Shown here piece by piece: positions 36,432 through 45,467 of a stretch of 64,000 nucleotides of DNA. Below the pieces are notes generated by a model. That model saw only the letters and a program-made list of their open reading frames with translations. It had not been told where the DNA came from and searched no databases. This DNA comes from Mycolicibacterium wolinskyi. GTDB taxonomy: Bacteria > Actinomycetota > Actinomycetes > Mycobacteriales > Mycobacteriaceae. Within the stretch, counting starts at the first letter, position 1. Every line of letters starts with the position of its first letter. The stretch covers positions 372,001 to 436,000 of the forward strand of contig NZ_LQQA01000010.1 of NCBI RefSeq assembly GCF_002101965.1. Direction: 5' to 3'. The translations under genes and the position numbers were made by a program.

Positions 36432-38693
36432 CTATTCCCAGCGCACCTCGTCCGGAGTCTTGTCGGGCCGTAGCCCGCGCCAGCTCGGTTGGCGCAACCG
36501 ATTGTCCGACGTGCGTTCGCTGTAGCGGACCTCCCCCACCAACGCGGGTCGCACGAACGTGACGCCGCGGGCGTCGAGCTTCGGCAGTGGTTGGTCGAAC
36601 GGCGACTCGTCGGTGTGCAGGGGTGCGAGCATCTTCTTGAGCTTGGTCAGTTCCTTCTCGGTGAAGCCCGTGCCGACACGGCCGGCGAACTGCAGGCCGT
36701 CCGGCCCGGGCACACCGAGCATGAGTGCTCCGATGCCGCTGGACCGGCCACCCTCACCCTGCCGCCAGCCGCCGATCACCACTTCCTGGGTGTTCCAGAT
36801 CTTGTCCTTGATCCAGGACGCCGAACGCCGGCCCGGTTGGTAGGTCGAGTCGCGTTTCTTGGCGACGACGCCTTCGAACCCCTTCTTGCGCACGTGCTCC
36901 ATCGCCGCGGGCCCGTCGTCGCCGGGCAGCAGGTCGGGCACGATCAACCCACCCCCGGCCGCGAGCGCCTCGAGGATCTTGCGGCGATCGGAGTACTTGG
37001 CGCGCAACAACGATCGGCCGTCGAGCCACAGGATGTCGAACGCCCAGAACTCGACGCGCGTGGAGCGGGCGCGGTTCTGCATCTCGCCGAAACTCGGCAC
37101 CCCGGACTCGTCGAGCGCGACAGCTTCGCCGTCGAGGATCACGTGATGGTCGGCGAGGTCGGCGGCCAGCGCCTTCAGTTGCGGATACTCACCCGTGACG
37201 TCGCGGCCGCGGCGAGAGCGCAGCTGAAGCCGGCCCCGGTTGACGTCGACGAGCAGTCGGTAGCCGTCCCACTTGCCCTCGAATGCCCATTGCGTCGCCT
37301 TGAGTTTGGCGACCGAGCCCTCCGTCGCCAGCATCGGCGCGAAGTCCTGCGGCTGAGGGTTCTTCTGGTCCTTCATCCGGTGCGCGAGCCAGTTCTTGCC
37401 CTCGGTCTGGATCAACGCATAGCGGCCGTTGATGCGGCTGCCGTGCAGCGTCATGATGATCTCGCCGTGAGTGTCGTCGGGATCGTCGGTGACCCGGAAC
37501 TTCTCCGCCTCATATGTTCCGGTATCCCAGACAGTCATGCTCCCGGCGCCGTACTCCCCCTTCGGAATGGTGCCGTGAAAGGTCAGGTACTCCATCGGGT
37601 GGTCTTCGGTATGCACCGCAAGGTGATTCACCGATGTGGAATCGGGAAGGTTCTTGGGCACCGCGAAACTCACCAGCACGCCGTCACGCTCCAGACGCAG
37701 GTCGTAATGCAACCGGCGGGCGTGATGCTCCTGGATGACGAACTTGTCGTTGTTGCCGGTCTTGGGAATCTCTTTGGGAACCGGTTCGGGCGTCTTCGAC
37801 GCGTCGCGCATGCTGCGGTACGTCGTGAGTTTGTCGGCCACCGGTGCGTCTTCATCGAGCTCTGCCAACAGGTCCCCGTTGTCGGAAACCCGTTGCAGCA
37901 CTTCGTCGAAGCGCAGATGCCGCAGCTCGGGATCGGAGATCTCATCCCACGTGCGAGGCGCGGCAACGGTCGGATTGTCGCGTCCGCGTAGGGAATACGG
38001 CGCGATCGTGGTCTTTGCGGCGTTGTTCTGGCTCCAGTCCAGGAACACCTTGCCGGCCCGCAGGCTCTTCGTCATGGTCGCGGTGACGAGCTTCGGCATG
38101 GCCTGCTCGAGTTGCTGGGCCACCCGCTTCGCGAGCACGGAGGCGCCCCGCGAGCTGATCGGCTCGGCCAGTGGCACATACAGGTGCAGACCCTTGCTGC
38201 CGCTCGTGAGCGGATAGGTGCTCAACCCGATGTCGCCCATCAGTTCCCGCACCGACTGCGCGACCTCACACAGCTGGCGCATGGTCACGCCCTCACCCGG
38301 ATCGAGGTCGAACACGATGCGGGTGGCCGGCCCTTGCTCGCCGTCGGCGAAGCGCCACTGCGGCACATGCACTTCCAGTGAGGCCTGCTGGCCGATCCAC
38401 GCCAGACCCTCACGCGTGTTGATGATGGGGTAGGTCGTCGTCCCGGACTTGTGCACGATGGTGCCGCGCTCAAGCCAGTCCGGCGCCGACGACGCGAGTT
38501 GCTTCTCGAAGAACGAGGCCTCAGCGACGCCGTTGGGCCAGCGCTTGCGCGTCACCGGCCGCCCGGCGATATGCGGAACCATCACATCGGCGATGGCCAG
38601 GTAGTAGTCGAACACCTCCGCCTTCGTGGTGCCCGTGGCGGGATAGAGCACCTTGTCAGGGTTCGTCAGGCGAACCCGTTCGTAGCGCTCCAT
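36432..38693 (-). CDS. ligD: Multifunctional ATP-dependent DNA ligase D (NHEJ)
   Basis: A 753-residue non-homologous end-joining enzyme in the mycobacterial order. A primase-like polymerase comes first (about 1-290, with VFDLDPGEG acidic motif and SGSKGLHLYVPL). A 3'-phosphoesterase follows (about 315-440, QEHHARRLHYDLRLERDG). The ATP-dependent ligase is last (about 455-750, nucleotidyl lysine in FEGKWDGYRL, then DGEAVALDE). All three active sites look intact. Its partner Ku is encoded about 10 kb away, whereas M. tuberculosis has ligD and ku side by side. Confidence 0.96.
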   Translation of the reverse strand: MERYERVRLTNPDKVLYPATGTTKAEVFDYYLAIADVMVPHIAGRPVTRKRWPNGVAEASFFEKQLASSAPDWLERGTIVHKSGTTTYPIINTREGLAWIGQQASLEVHVPQWRFADGEQGPATRIVFDLDPGEGVTMRQLCEVAQSVRELMGDIGLSTYPLTSGSKGLHLYVPLAEPISSRGASVLAKRVAQQLEQAMPKLVTATMTKSLRAGKVFLDWSQNNAAKTTIAPYSLRGRDNPTVAAPRTWDEISDPELRHLRFDEVLQRVSDNGDLLAELDEDAPVADKLTTYRSMRDASKTPEPVPKEIPKTGNNDKFVIQEHHARRLHYDLRLERDGVLVSFAVPKNLPDSTSVNHLAVHTEDHPMEYLTFHGTIPKGEYGAGSMTVWDTGTYEAEKFRVTDDPDDTHGEIIMTLHGSRINGRYALIQTEGKNWLAHRMKDQKNPQPQDFAPMLATEGSVAKLKATQWAFEGKWDGYRLLVDVNRGRLQLRSRRGRDVTGEYPQLKALAADLADHHVILDGEAVALDESGVPSFGEMQNRARSTRVEFWAFDILWLDGRSLLRAKYSDRRKILEALAAGGGLIVPDLLPGDDGPAAMEHVRKKGFEGVVAKKRDSTYQPGRRSASWIKDKIWNTQEVVIGGWRQGEGGRSSGIGALMLGVPGPDGLQFAGRVGTGFTEKELTKLKKMLAPLHTDESPFDQPLPKLDARGVTFVRPALVGEVRYSERTSDNRLRQPSWRGLRPDKTPDEVRWE

Positions 38694-38721
38694 GAACTCA
38701 AAGTACCCACTTTCATCGACC

Positions 38722-38767
38722 CTGCGCTGAGATCGCCGTTCGACGAAAAATCGCGATCTGCGCGCAG
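38722..38767. repeat. Inverted repeat between the polyol operon and ligD
   Basis: CTGCGCTGAGATCGC (38722-38736) and GCGATCTGCGCGCAG (38753-38767) are reverse complements at 13 of 15 positions, around a 16-base loop. It follows the ABC ATPase stop only if read from the opposite direction; both flanking genes are on the minus strand. It therefore lies upstream of ligD's reading start side and could be a REP-like element or a binding site. Confidence 0.5.
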
Positions 38768-38780
38768 TCTCGGTGAGCGA

Positions 38781-39860
38781 TTACAGGCGCTCACCCGACT
38801 CCGGATGGAACATGTGCACTACGCCTTCCGGTGTCTTGCGGAGTTCGATGCTGTCGGCCAGCTTGATCGGGCCGCGGGACAGGGCACGCGCGACGATCTG
38901 TACGTCGGGCCCGGCGTGGGTGTAGAGGTAGATCTCGCTGCCCAGATCCTCGATCAGGTCGATGACGACGTCGATGCCGCCGCTGTCGGATACCGAGAGA
39001 TGTTCGGGCCGCACGCCGACGGTGACGGTCTCCAGACCAGCCTCGTGCAGAAGCGTGAGCTGGTCGCGTTCGAGGCGAAGCGTCGCGTCGTCACCGATGC
39101 GCACACCGTCGGCGACGATCGGCCCGGTCACCAGATTCATGGCGGGAGAACCGATGAACCCGGCCACGAACGCGTTGGCCGGCTTGTTGTACAGGTCGGT
39201 GGGCGAGGCGAACTGCTGCAGCTTGCCGTTGCGCAGCACCGCGACCCGGTCCCCCATCGTCATGGCCTCGACCTGGTCATGGGTGACGTAGACCGTGGTG
39301 GTGCCGAGCCGGCGCTGCAGCGCGGCGATCTGGGTGCGGGTCTGTACGCGCAGCTTGGCGTCGAGGTTGGACAGCGGCTCGTCCATACAGAACACCTGAG
39401 GTTCGCGCACGATCGCACGGCCCATCGCGACGCGCTGCCGTTGCCCGCCGGACAGCTTGGCGGGCTTGCGATCCAGGAACGGCTCCAGGTCGAGCAGCTT
39501 GGCCGCCTCTTCGACTTTGCGGCGCCGCTCGGCGGCGGGCACACCGCGCAACTTGAGCGCGAAACCCATGTTCTCGGCGACGGTCTTGTTGGGATAGAGC
39601 GCGTAGTTCTGGAACACCATCGCGATGTCGCGGTCCTTGGAGGGCACGCCGACCATGTCGCGGCCACCGATCTCGATGTTGCCCTCGTCGATGTCCTCCA
39701 GACCGGCCAGCATGCGCAGCGCGGTGCTCTTGCCGGATCCGGAAGGACCGACCAGCACCACGAATTCGCCGTCGGCGATGTCGAGGTTGAGCGAGTCGAC
39801 GGCCAGCTTGTCCGACCCCTCGTAGATGCAGGAAGCGTTGCGGTAAGTGATTGCAGCCAT
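38781..39860 (-). CDS. ABC transporter ATP-binding protein, polyol/sugar type (MsmK/UgpC-like)
   Basis: A 359-residue ATPase that energises CUT1-class sugar importers. It has Walker A GPSGSGKST, signature LSGGQRQRVAMGRA, Walker B VFCMDEPLSNLD and the switch histidine VYVTHDQ. A C-terminal OB/TOBE domain (about 240-355) follows, used for regulation in MalK relatives. AAGGGGAA precedes the ATG. It is the last gene of the SorC-led operon. Confidence 0.93.
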   Translation of the reverse strand: MAAITYRNASCIYEGSDKLAVDSLNLDIADGEFVVLVGPSGSGKSTALRMLAGLEDIDEGNIEIGGRDMVGVPSKDRDIAMVFQNYALYPNKTVAENMGFALKLRGVPAAERRRKVEEAAKLLDLEPFLDRKPAKLSGGQRQRVAMGRAIVREPQVFCMDEPLSNLDAKLRVQTRTQIAALQRRLGTTTVYVTHDQVEAMTMGDRVAVLRNGKLQQFASPTDLYNKPANAFVAGFIGSPAMNLVTGPIVADGVRIGDDATLRLERDQLTLLHEAGLETVTVGVRPEHLSVSDSGGIDVVIDLIEDLGSEIYLYTHAGPDVQIVARALSRGPIKLADSIELRKTPEGVVHMFHPESGERL

Positions 39861-39871
39861 TTGAATTCCCC

Positions 39872-40738
39872 TTACTTGATGGCGCCGAACGACAGTCCAC
39901 GAACCAGCTTGTTCTGCGCGATCCAGCCCGCCAGAACCACCGGAAGCGCGGCCATCGTCGCCGCCGCGCACAGCTTGGCCCAGTACAGGCCTTGACCGGC
40001 GATGAAGCCGACCATGTACACCGGCATGGTCTGCGCCTGGACCGCGGTCAGGCTGACCGCGAAGAAAAACTCGTTCCAGGCGAAGATCACACAGATCAGC
40101 GCGGTCGCCGCGATACCCGGCGACACCAGCGGCAGGATCACCTCACGAACCGATCGCCAAGTGCTGGCGCCGTCGAGGCTCGCGGCCTCCAGCAGCTCGC
40201 CGGGAACCTCGAGGAAGAACGACCGCATCATCCACACCGCGATGGGAAGGTTCATCGCCGTGTACAGGATGACCAGCCCCCAAATATTGTCCAGCAGGCC
40301 GATATTCGACACGATCACATACAGCGGGATGATCGCGGCCACGATCGGCAGCATCTTGGTGCTCATGAAGAAGAACAACGCGTCCTGGGTCTTGCGGACC
40401 GGCCGCAGCGACAGCGCGAACGCCGCCGGGATACCAAGGGCCAGCACCAGAATGGTCGAAACCGTCGTTGCGAAAAGCGAATTCAGCAACGCCGTACCGA
40501 CGCCCTGCTCGAACACCGCCTTGAACTGGTCGAGGGTGGGCACGAAGAACAGCTTCGGGGTGGCGGTGTAGGCGTCGACCTCCTGCTTGAAGGCCGTCAG
40601 CACCATCCAGAACACCGGAAAGACGAACCCCAGCCCCACGATCCAGGCCACCGCACCCCACGGATCGAACTTGCGGCGCTTGACCTTGGCCTTCCGGACA
40701 GGGGTTTCGACTGGCTTTTGCACCTCGGTCGTGGTCAT
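39872..40738 (-). CDS. ABC transporter permease 2, CUT1 polyol/sugar type
   Basis: A 288-residue, six-helix permease with the EAA loop LLEAASLDGASTWRSVREVI LPL (residues about 190-212) that docks on the ATPase. The ATG shares one base with the upstream permease stop (TGATG), showing coupling. It belongs to the MalG-like branch of permeases. Confidence 0.92.
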   Translation of the reverse strand: MTTTEVQKPVETPVRKAKVKRRKFDPWGAVAWIVGLGFVFPVFWMVLTAFKQEVDAYTATPKLFFVPTLDQFKAVFEQGVGTALLNSLFATTVSTILVLALGIPAAFALSLRPVRKTQDALFFFMSTKMLPIVAAIIPLYVIVSNIGLLDNIWGLVILYTAMNLPIAVWMMRSFFLEVPGELLEAASLDGASTWRSVREVILPLVSPGIAATALICVIFAWNEFFFAVSLTAVQAQTMPVYMVGFIAGQGLYWAKLCAAATMAALPVVLAGWIAQNKLVRGLSFGAIK

Positions 40739-41688
40739 CAGGCCGCCTCCTCCTTGCCGGTGAACGATTTGAAGATCAACCGCAGGGCGAAGCTCGCGAT
40801 GACCATCGTGAAGATCACGACGATCACGCCCATCGCCGCGGCCTGGCCGATGTCGAAGCCCAGGAATGCGCGCTGGTAGATGTAGAACGGCAGGTTGGCG
40901 CTCGCCGTACCGGGACCGCCCTGGGTGATCATGTAGATCTGGTCGAACGTGTTGACCAGATAGATGGCACCCAACACCGCTCCCAGTTCGATGAACCGCC
41001 GCAGGTGCGGGAGCGTCAACTCGCGGAAGAGCTGAAACGCCCCCGCACCGTCGACTCGGCCGGCCTCCAGGATGTCTCGCGGCATCGACTGGAGGCCGGC
41101 GAGGATCAGCAGCATCATGAACGGGGTCCACTGCCACACCAGCGCGAGGATCACCGACGACACCGGGAACCTGCTCACCCAGTCGATGTCGGGGCCGGGC
41201 AGCACCCAGTTGACGATGCCGAACACCGGGTCCAGCATCGCCGTCTTCCACATCAGTGCTCCCGCAACGGGTGTCACGAGGAACGGGGTGATGAGCAGTG
41301 TGCGCACCACGCCGCGGCCCAGGAACGCGCGGTCGAGCAGGAGCGCCAGGAGCAGGCCGAGCACCACCGAGATCAGCACCGTTGCCACGATGATCCACAC
41401 CGTGTTGAGGGCGACCTGCCAGAAGACGCTGTCGCCGACGACATCCAGGTAGTTCTGCAGTCCGACGAACTGGCGTGAGCCGGGCCGGACCAGGTTCCAC
41501 GACAGCGTCGAGTAGTACAGCGTGAACAGGAACGGGATCTGGGTGACGACGATCATGAAGAGCAGCGCCGGCAGCAGCGGCCCGCGGCGCCGCCAACCCT
41601 CGGCGCGCGAAACCCCCAGATCCTGCTTCTGTTTGATGCGGGCGACGTGCTGGGCTTCGGTTTCGGTTTCTCGCTCGAGAGTTGTCAT
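40738..41688 (-). CDS. ABC transporter permease 1, CUT1 polyol/sugar type
   Basis: A 316-residue permease of the MalF/UgpA branch: a cytoplasmic lead, then six helices. The EAA-type loop is DILEAGRVDGAGAFQLFREL. It overlaps the solute-binding protein stop by 4 bp, and its own stop touches the next start. It forms the membrane pore with permease 2. Confidence 0.92.
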   Translation of the reverse strand: MTTLERETETEAQHVARIKQKQDLGVSRAEGWRRRGPLLPALLFMIVVTQIPFLFTLYYSTLSWNLVRPGSRQFVGLQNYLDVVGDSVFWQVALNTVWIIVATVLISVVLGLLLALLLDRAFLGRGVVRTLLITPFLVTPVAGALMWKTAMLDPVFGIVNWVLPGPDIDWVSRFPVSSVILALVWQWTPFMMLLILAGLQSMPRDILEAGRVDGAGAFQLFRELTLPHLRRFIELGAVLGAIYLVNTFDQIYMITQGGPGTASANLPFYIYQRAFLGFDIGQAAAMGVIVVIFTMVIASFALRLIFKSFTGKEEAA

Positions 41689-43028
41689 GACTTCTCCTGA
41701 TAGCTGCGGCCCACGACCTCGGCGTATTGCTGGGACTGTTCGAGCGCTTCTCTCACCGACTTCTGCCCGGCGATCGCGGCGTTGATCTGCTGGCTCACCC
41801 GGGTGCCCAAGTCCTGGAACTCGGGGATCGCGAGGAACTGCACGCCGGTGTACGGCACGGGTTCAACGGTCGGCTTCAGCGGGTCGGCGCCGTTGATCGA
41901 GTCCAGCGTCACCTGACCGAAAGCCTGTGACACGTCCTTGTATTCGGGAATCTCGTAGGTCGAGAGCCTGCTACCCGGTGGCACCCTGGCCCAGCCCAGT
42001 TCCTCGCCGACCAACTTGATGTAGTTCTTGTCGGTCATCCACGAGATGAACTTCCATGCGGCGTCTTTCTTGTCGCTGCTGACCGGGATGCCCAGCGACC
42101 ACGTATAGAGCCAGCCGGAATTCGGCTTCTCTACCGTGGGTGCCATCGCATAGCCGACCTTGCCAACGACGTTCGACTCTTGCGGATCCTCAAGCACCGA
42201 CACCGCAGACGTCGCGTCGTACCACATCGCTGCCAGGCCCTGCGCGAACTGCGTTGCGCATTCGCCGAATCCAGCTGCAGGCGCGTTCGGCTCGCCGTGT
42301 TCGCGCACCAGGTTGGTGTAGAACTCGACGGCTTTCACGACCTCGGGACTGGTCAACTGCGCGTTCCATTGGTCGTCGTACCAGCGGCCGCCGAAGGTGT
42401 TGATCACGGTGTCGAGCGGGGCCAGCACCTCGCCCCAACCGGGCTTGCCGCGCAGGCAGATCCCGACCATGTCCGGGCTGTCGAGCTTGGCGGCCGCATC
42501 GGCGACCTGCCGCCAGGTCGGGTTGCGGGGCATCTCGATACCGGCCTGCTCGAACAGGTCCTTGCGGTACATCAGGAACGAGGACTCACCGTAGAACGGG
42601 ACCGAGTACATGTTGCCCTCGTACGACAACGAGTCCTTCAACGACGGGATGAAGTCGTCCTCGTCGTAACCGGGTGTCTGACGAGCGTAGTCGGAAAGGT
42701 TGACCAGCCAACCGTTTTGCGCCCACTGCGGCGTTTCGTAGTTGCTGATCATCACGACGTCGAACTCGCCGCCACCCATTGCCGTCGATGCGGTGATCTT
42801 GGCACGGGCCTGATTCTCGGACAGCGTGATGAATCGCAGTTTGATGTCCGGATTGGCCTCTTCGAACTTCGCGGACAGCTCGCGTGCGTCCGTCATCTGC
42901 GAGTTCGAGACCATTGCGATGGTCACCGTCTGGTCGGTCGCGCCGAGCGTGCCCGCGCCCGCGCAACCGGCCGTCGCCAGCAATCCCGCGGCTGCTACGC
43001 AGGCCGCCAATCTTTTCAACCGATTCAC
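41685..43028 (-). CDS. Extracellular solute-binding lipoprotein, polyol/sugar type
   Basis: A 447-residue family 1 binding protein with a lipoprotein signal (AACVAAAGLLATAGC; the Cys is anchored to the membrane). The body has the usual lobes, with FDVVMISNYETPQWAQNGWL and SVPFYGESSFLMYRKDLF. The adjacent mannitol dehydrogenase suggests a mannitol, sorbitol or arabitol ligand. It uses a GTG start 13 bp after the SorC gene. Confidence 0.91.
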   Translation of the reverse strand: MNRLKRLAACVAAAGLLATAGCAGAGTLGATDQTVTIAMVSNSQMTDARELSAKFEEANPDIKLRFITLSENQARAKITASTAMGGGEFDVVMISNYETPQWAQNGWLVNLSDYARQTPGYDEDDFIPSLKDSLSYEGNMYSVPFYGESSFLMYRKDLFEQAGIEMPRNPTWRQVADAAAKLDSPDMVGICLRGKPGWGEVLAPLDTVINTFGGRWYDDQWNAQLTSPEVVKAVEFYTNLVREHGEPNAPAAGFGECATQFAQGLAAMWYDATSAVSVLEDPQESNVVGKVGYAMAPTVEKPNSGWLYTWSLGIPVSSDKKDAAWKFISWMTDKNYIKLVGEELGWARVPPGSRLSTYEIPEYKDVSQAFGQVTLDSINGADPLKPTVEPVPYTGVQFLAIPEFQDLGTRVSQQINAAIAGQKSVREALEQSQQYAEVVGRSYQEKS

Positions 43029-43041
43029 CTGTACTCACCTC

Positions 43042-43968
43042 TCATTGGGTCAACAGCCAACGGGCGCAGTCGATATCGCAGACAAGCAGGCGAGCCAGCT
43101 TGCCCCGCAGGGCACCGAGAATGGCCTGGTGCTTACTCGCGCCGCCGGAGACCAGGATGGTCTTCTCACAGGTCCGGATGTCCTCGAGCGGGACCGACAT
43201 CGCACGCTGCTGCAGTTCGTCGTGCACGGGCTCGCCGTAGGCGTTGAAGAACCGGCCGCCGATCTCGCCGACGGCGCCGAGGGAGACCAGTTCGTCGAGC
43301 ATCCGGATATCGAGGAAGCTGCCCTCGAACAGCGTCGTCGATGTCGACACCGCACCGACTCCGAACAGCATGACCTCGGCGCGCCTGCCGGCGTCGAGGG
43401 TCCGCGAGATCACCGAGTCCTCGCGCATCGACACCACGGTCGCCGGATCGGCGTACAGCGGCGCGGGCAGCCGGAACGTCTCGGCGCGCAAGGTGTCGGC
43501 GCATCTGGTGAGGATCTGTTCGGTGCCGGTTTGGTACGCGGCGGTCGACATGGCACCGTCGAGCTGCACGACCGCGCGGCAGCTCGCGATCCCGGGAACG
43601 AGCGCGCTCGCCACGCCGACCTGCTCGGGCCCCCACGTGAACCCGAGCACCTCGTCGGCTCCGATCCGGCGCATCAACAGCGCCGCCCCGGCCCGGCTCG
43701 CATTGCTTGCGACGACAGCCTCGGTCAGCCCGAACCGCCGTTCCAGTTCGCGCTCCTCGTCGGCGTGTAAGTCGTCGGAGATGTCGGGCGGCACCACCAC
43801 CTCGATGCGTACCAGGCCATTGGCCTTCGCCTTGGCCACGAGCCGACCGGCGGTCGGGCGGGAGACGCCGAGCCGCGACGCGATCTCGGCCTGCGTGAGG
43901 CCGTCGAGGTAGTACAGCGTCGCCGCACGCAGTGCGAGGCGCAGATCCTCGGGCGTCGGTCCGGTCAC
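43042..43968 (-). CDS. SorC/DeoR-type sugar-responsive regulator
   Basis: A 308-residue protein. An N-terminal HTH (DGLTQAEIASRLGVSRPTAG) is followed by a SorC sugar-phosphate-binding domain (LGFTWGPEQVG, ILVSGGASKHQAILGALRG). Members bind a phosphorylated sugar as inducer. It leads the transporter operon and is divergent from mannitol dehydrogenase, with repeats in between. It probably controls both directions, sensing fructose phosphate or a polyol phosphate. Confidence 0.9.
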   Translation of the reverse strand: MTGPTPEDLRLALRAATLYYLDGLTQAEIASRLGVSRPTAGRLVAKAKANGLVRIEVVVPPDISDDLHADEERELERRFGLTEAVVASNASRAGAALLMRRIGADEVLGFTWGPEQVGVASALVPGIASCRAVVQLDGAMSTAAYQTGTEQILTRCADTLRAETFRLPAPLYADPATVVSMREDSVISRTLDAGRRAEVMLFGVGAVSTSTTLFEGSFLDIRMLDELVSLGAVGEIGGRFFNAYGEPVHDELQQRAMSVPLEDIRTCEKTILVSGGASKHQAILGALRGKLARLLVCDIDCARWLLTQ

Positions 43969-43986
43969 TGATCACCACTTCCGATA

Positions 43987-44020
43987 TGAGCAGATGCTCA
44001 GGGTCGCGAGTAGATGCTCA
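43987..44020. promoter_or_regulatory. Candidate SorC operator
   Basis: TGAGCA-GA-TGCTCA (43987-44000) is a palindrome. AGATGCTCA recurs at 44012-44020, two helical turns (20 bp) after its first copy. This is the full divergent gap between the regulator and the dehydrogenase, which starts 11 bp later. Confidence 0.7.
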
Positions 44021-44030
44021 ACACGCTAAC

Positions 44031-45467
44031 ATGAGGATTGTGACGTACACAACACCTCCGGTTAAGCTGGCCGCCTCGACGCTCAAGGAACTGCCCATTC
44101 CGGGTCCGAGCTACAACCGCGACGAAATCCAGGTCGGAATCGTCCATTTCGGTGTCGGCGGTTTTCACCGGGCCCATCAGGCGATGTACGTCGATCAGCT
44201 CTTGGAGCAGGGCCTGGCCACCGATTGGGGCATCTGCGGCGTCGGCGTGCTGCCGTCCGATCGAAAGATGGCTGACGTGATGGCGGCCCAGGACGGCCTC
44301 TACACGCTGCTGCTCGTGCACCCCGACGGTAAGCGCGAGGCACGGGTCATCGGTTCGATCGTCGACTACCGCTTCGCGCCCGACGACCCCGATGGCGTCA
44401 TCGAGCTCTTGGCGAGCCCGTCCACCCGGATCGTCTCGCTGACCATCACCGAGGGCGGCTACGACATCGAGGCCGTGCCGGAGCTGAACGTCTTCGGCCT
44501 GGTCACCGAGGCGCTGTCCCGGCGCCGCGACCGCGGCCTCGGTGCGCCGACGATCGTCTCGTGCGACAACATCGAGGGCAACGGCGAGGTCGCCCGCCAG
44601 GCCTTCACCACCTACGCCGACCGGCGCCATCCCGGTCTGGGTGATTGGATCGCGGCCAACGTCCGGTTCCCGAATTCGATGGTCGACCGGATCACGCCGG
44701 TCACGACACCGGACGTGATCGCCACGGTCGAGAGTGAATTCGGTGTCGCCGACCAATGGCCGGTGGTGGCCGAGCCGTTCACGTCGTGGGTTCTGGAGGA
44801 CTCGTTCTCCGACGGGCGCCCGCCCTACGAGGACGCCGGGGTCATGCTCGTCGACGACGTCACGCCCTACGAGCTGATGAAGCTGCGCCTTCTGAACGCG
44901 AGCCATCAGGCCCTGTGCTACTTCGGTTACCTGGCCGGCTACCGCCTGGTGCACGACGCCGCCAGCGACCCGCTGTTCGCCGAATTCTTGTTGGACTACA
45001 TGGATTCCGAGGCGACACCGACGCTTCAGCCGGTGCCAGGGATCGATCTCGTCGACTACAAGCGCACGCTGATCGAACGGTTCGCCAACCCGGGGGTGCG
45101 CGACACGATCGCCCGGTTGTGCTTCGGCTCGTCGGACCGGATCCCGAAATGGCTCCTGCCCGTCGTCCGGGAAAACCTCAAGACGGGCGCGCCGGTGCGG
45201 CTGTCGGCGGCCGTGGTGGCCAGTTGGGCCCGCTACGCCGAGGGCGTCGATGAGCAGGGCGAGCCGATCGACGTGCAGGATCAGCTCGCCGAGACGCTCG
45301 TGCCGCTGGCCCGGTCCCAGCGGGAGAACCCGACGGCCTTCATCGAGAACACCGCGTTGTTCGGTGATCTCGCCGCCGCACCGCGGTTCGTCGACGACTA
45401 TCTGTGGGCCCTGGATTCGCTACACCGCCACGGCGCCCGGGCCACCCTGGAATCATTGAGGCCATGA
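44031..45467 (+). CDS. Mannitol 2-dehydrogenase (polyol-specific long-chain dehydrogenase)
   Basis: A 478-residue NAD-dependent enzyme oxidising mannitol to fructose, or a similar polyol such as arabitol or sorbitol to its ketose. It has the family signature GVGGFHRAHQAMYVDQLL, DNIEGNGEVAR and the catalytic Lys-Asn-His set in KLRLLNASHQALCY. The ATG at 44031 is used; GTG 44040 is possible and neither has a strong ribosome-binding site. It overlaps the sugar kinase start by 4 bp. Confidence 0.91.
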   Translation: MRIVTYTTPPVKLAASTLKELPIPGPSYNRDEIQVGIVHFGVGGFHRAHQAMYVDQLLEQGLATDWGICGVGVLPSDRKMADVMAAQDGLYTLLLVHPDGKREARVIGSIVDYRFAPDDPDGVIELLASPSTRIVSLTITEGGYDIEAVPELNVFGLVTEALSRRRDRGLGAPTIVSCDNIEGNGEVARQAFTTYADRRHPGLGDWIAANVRFPNSMVDRITPVTTPDVIATVESEFGVADQWPVVAEPFTSWVLEDSFSDGRPPYEDAGVMLVDDVTPYELMKLRLLNASHQALCYFGYLAGYRLVHDAASDPLFAEFLLDYMDSEATPTLQPVPGIDLVDYKRTLIERFANPGVRDTIARLCFGSSDRIPKWLLPVVRENLKTGAPVRLSAAVVASWARYAEGVDEQGEPIDVQDQLAETLVPLARSQRENPTAFIENTALFGDLAAAPRFVDDYLWALDSLHRHGARATLESLRP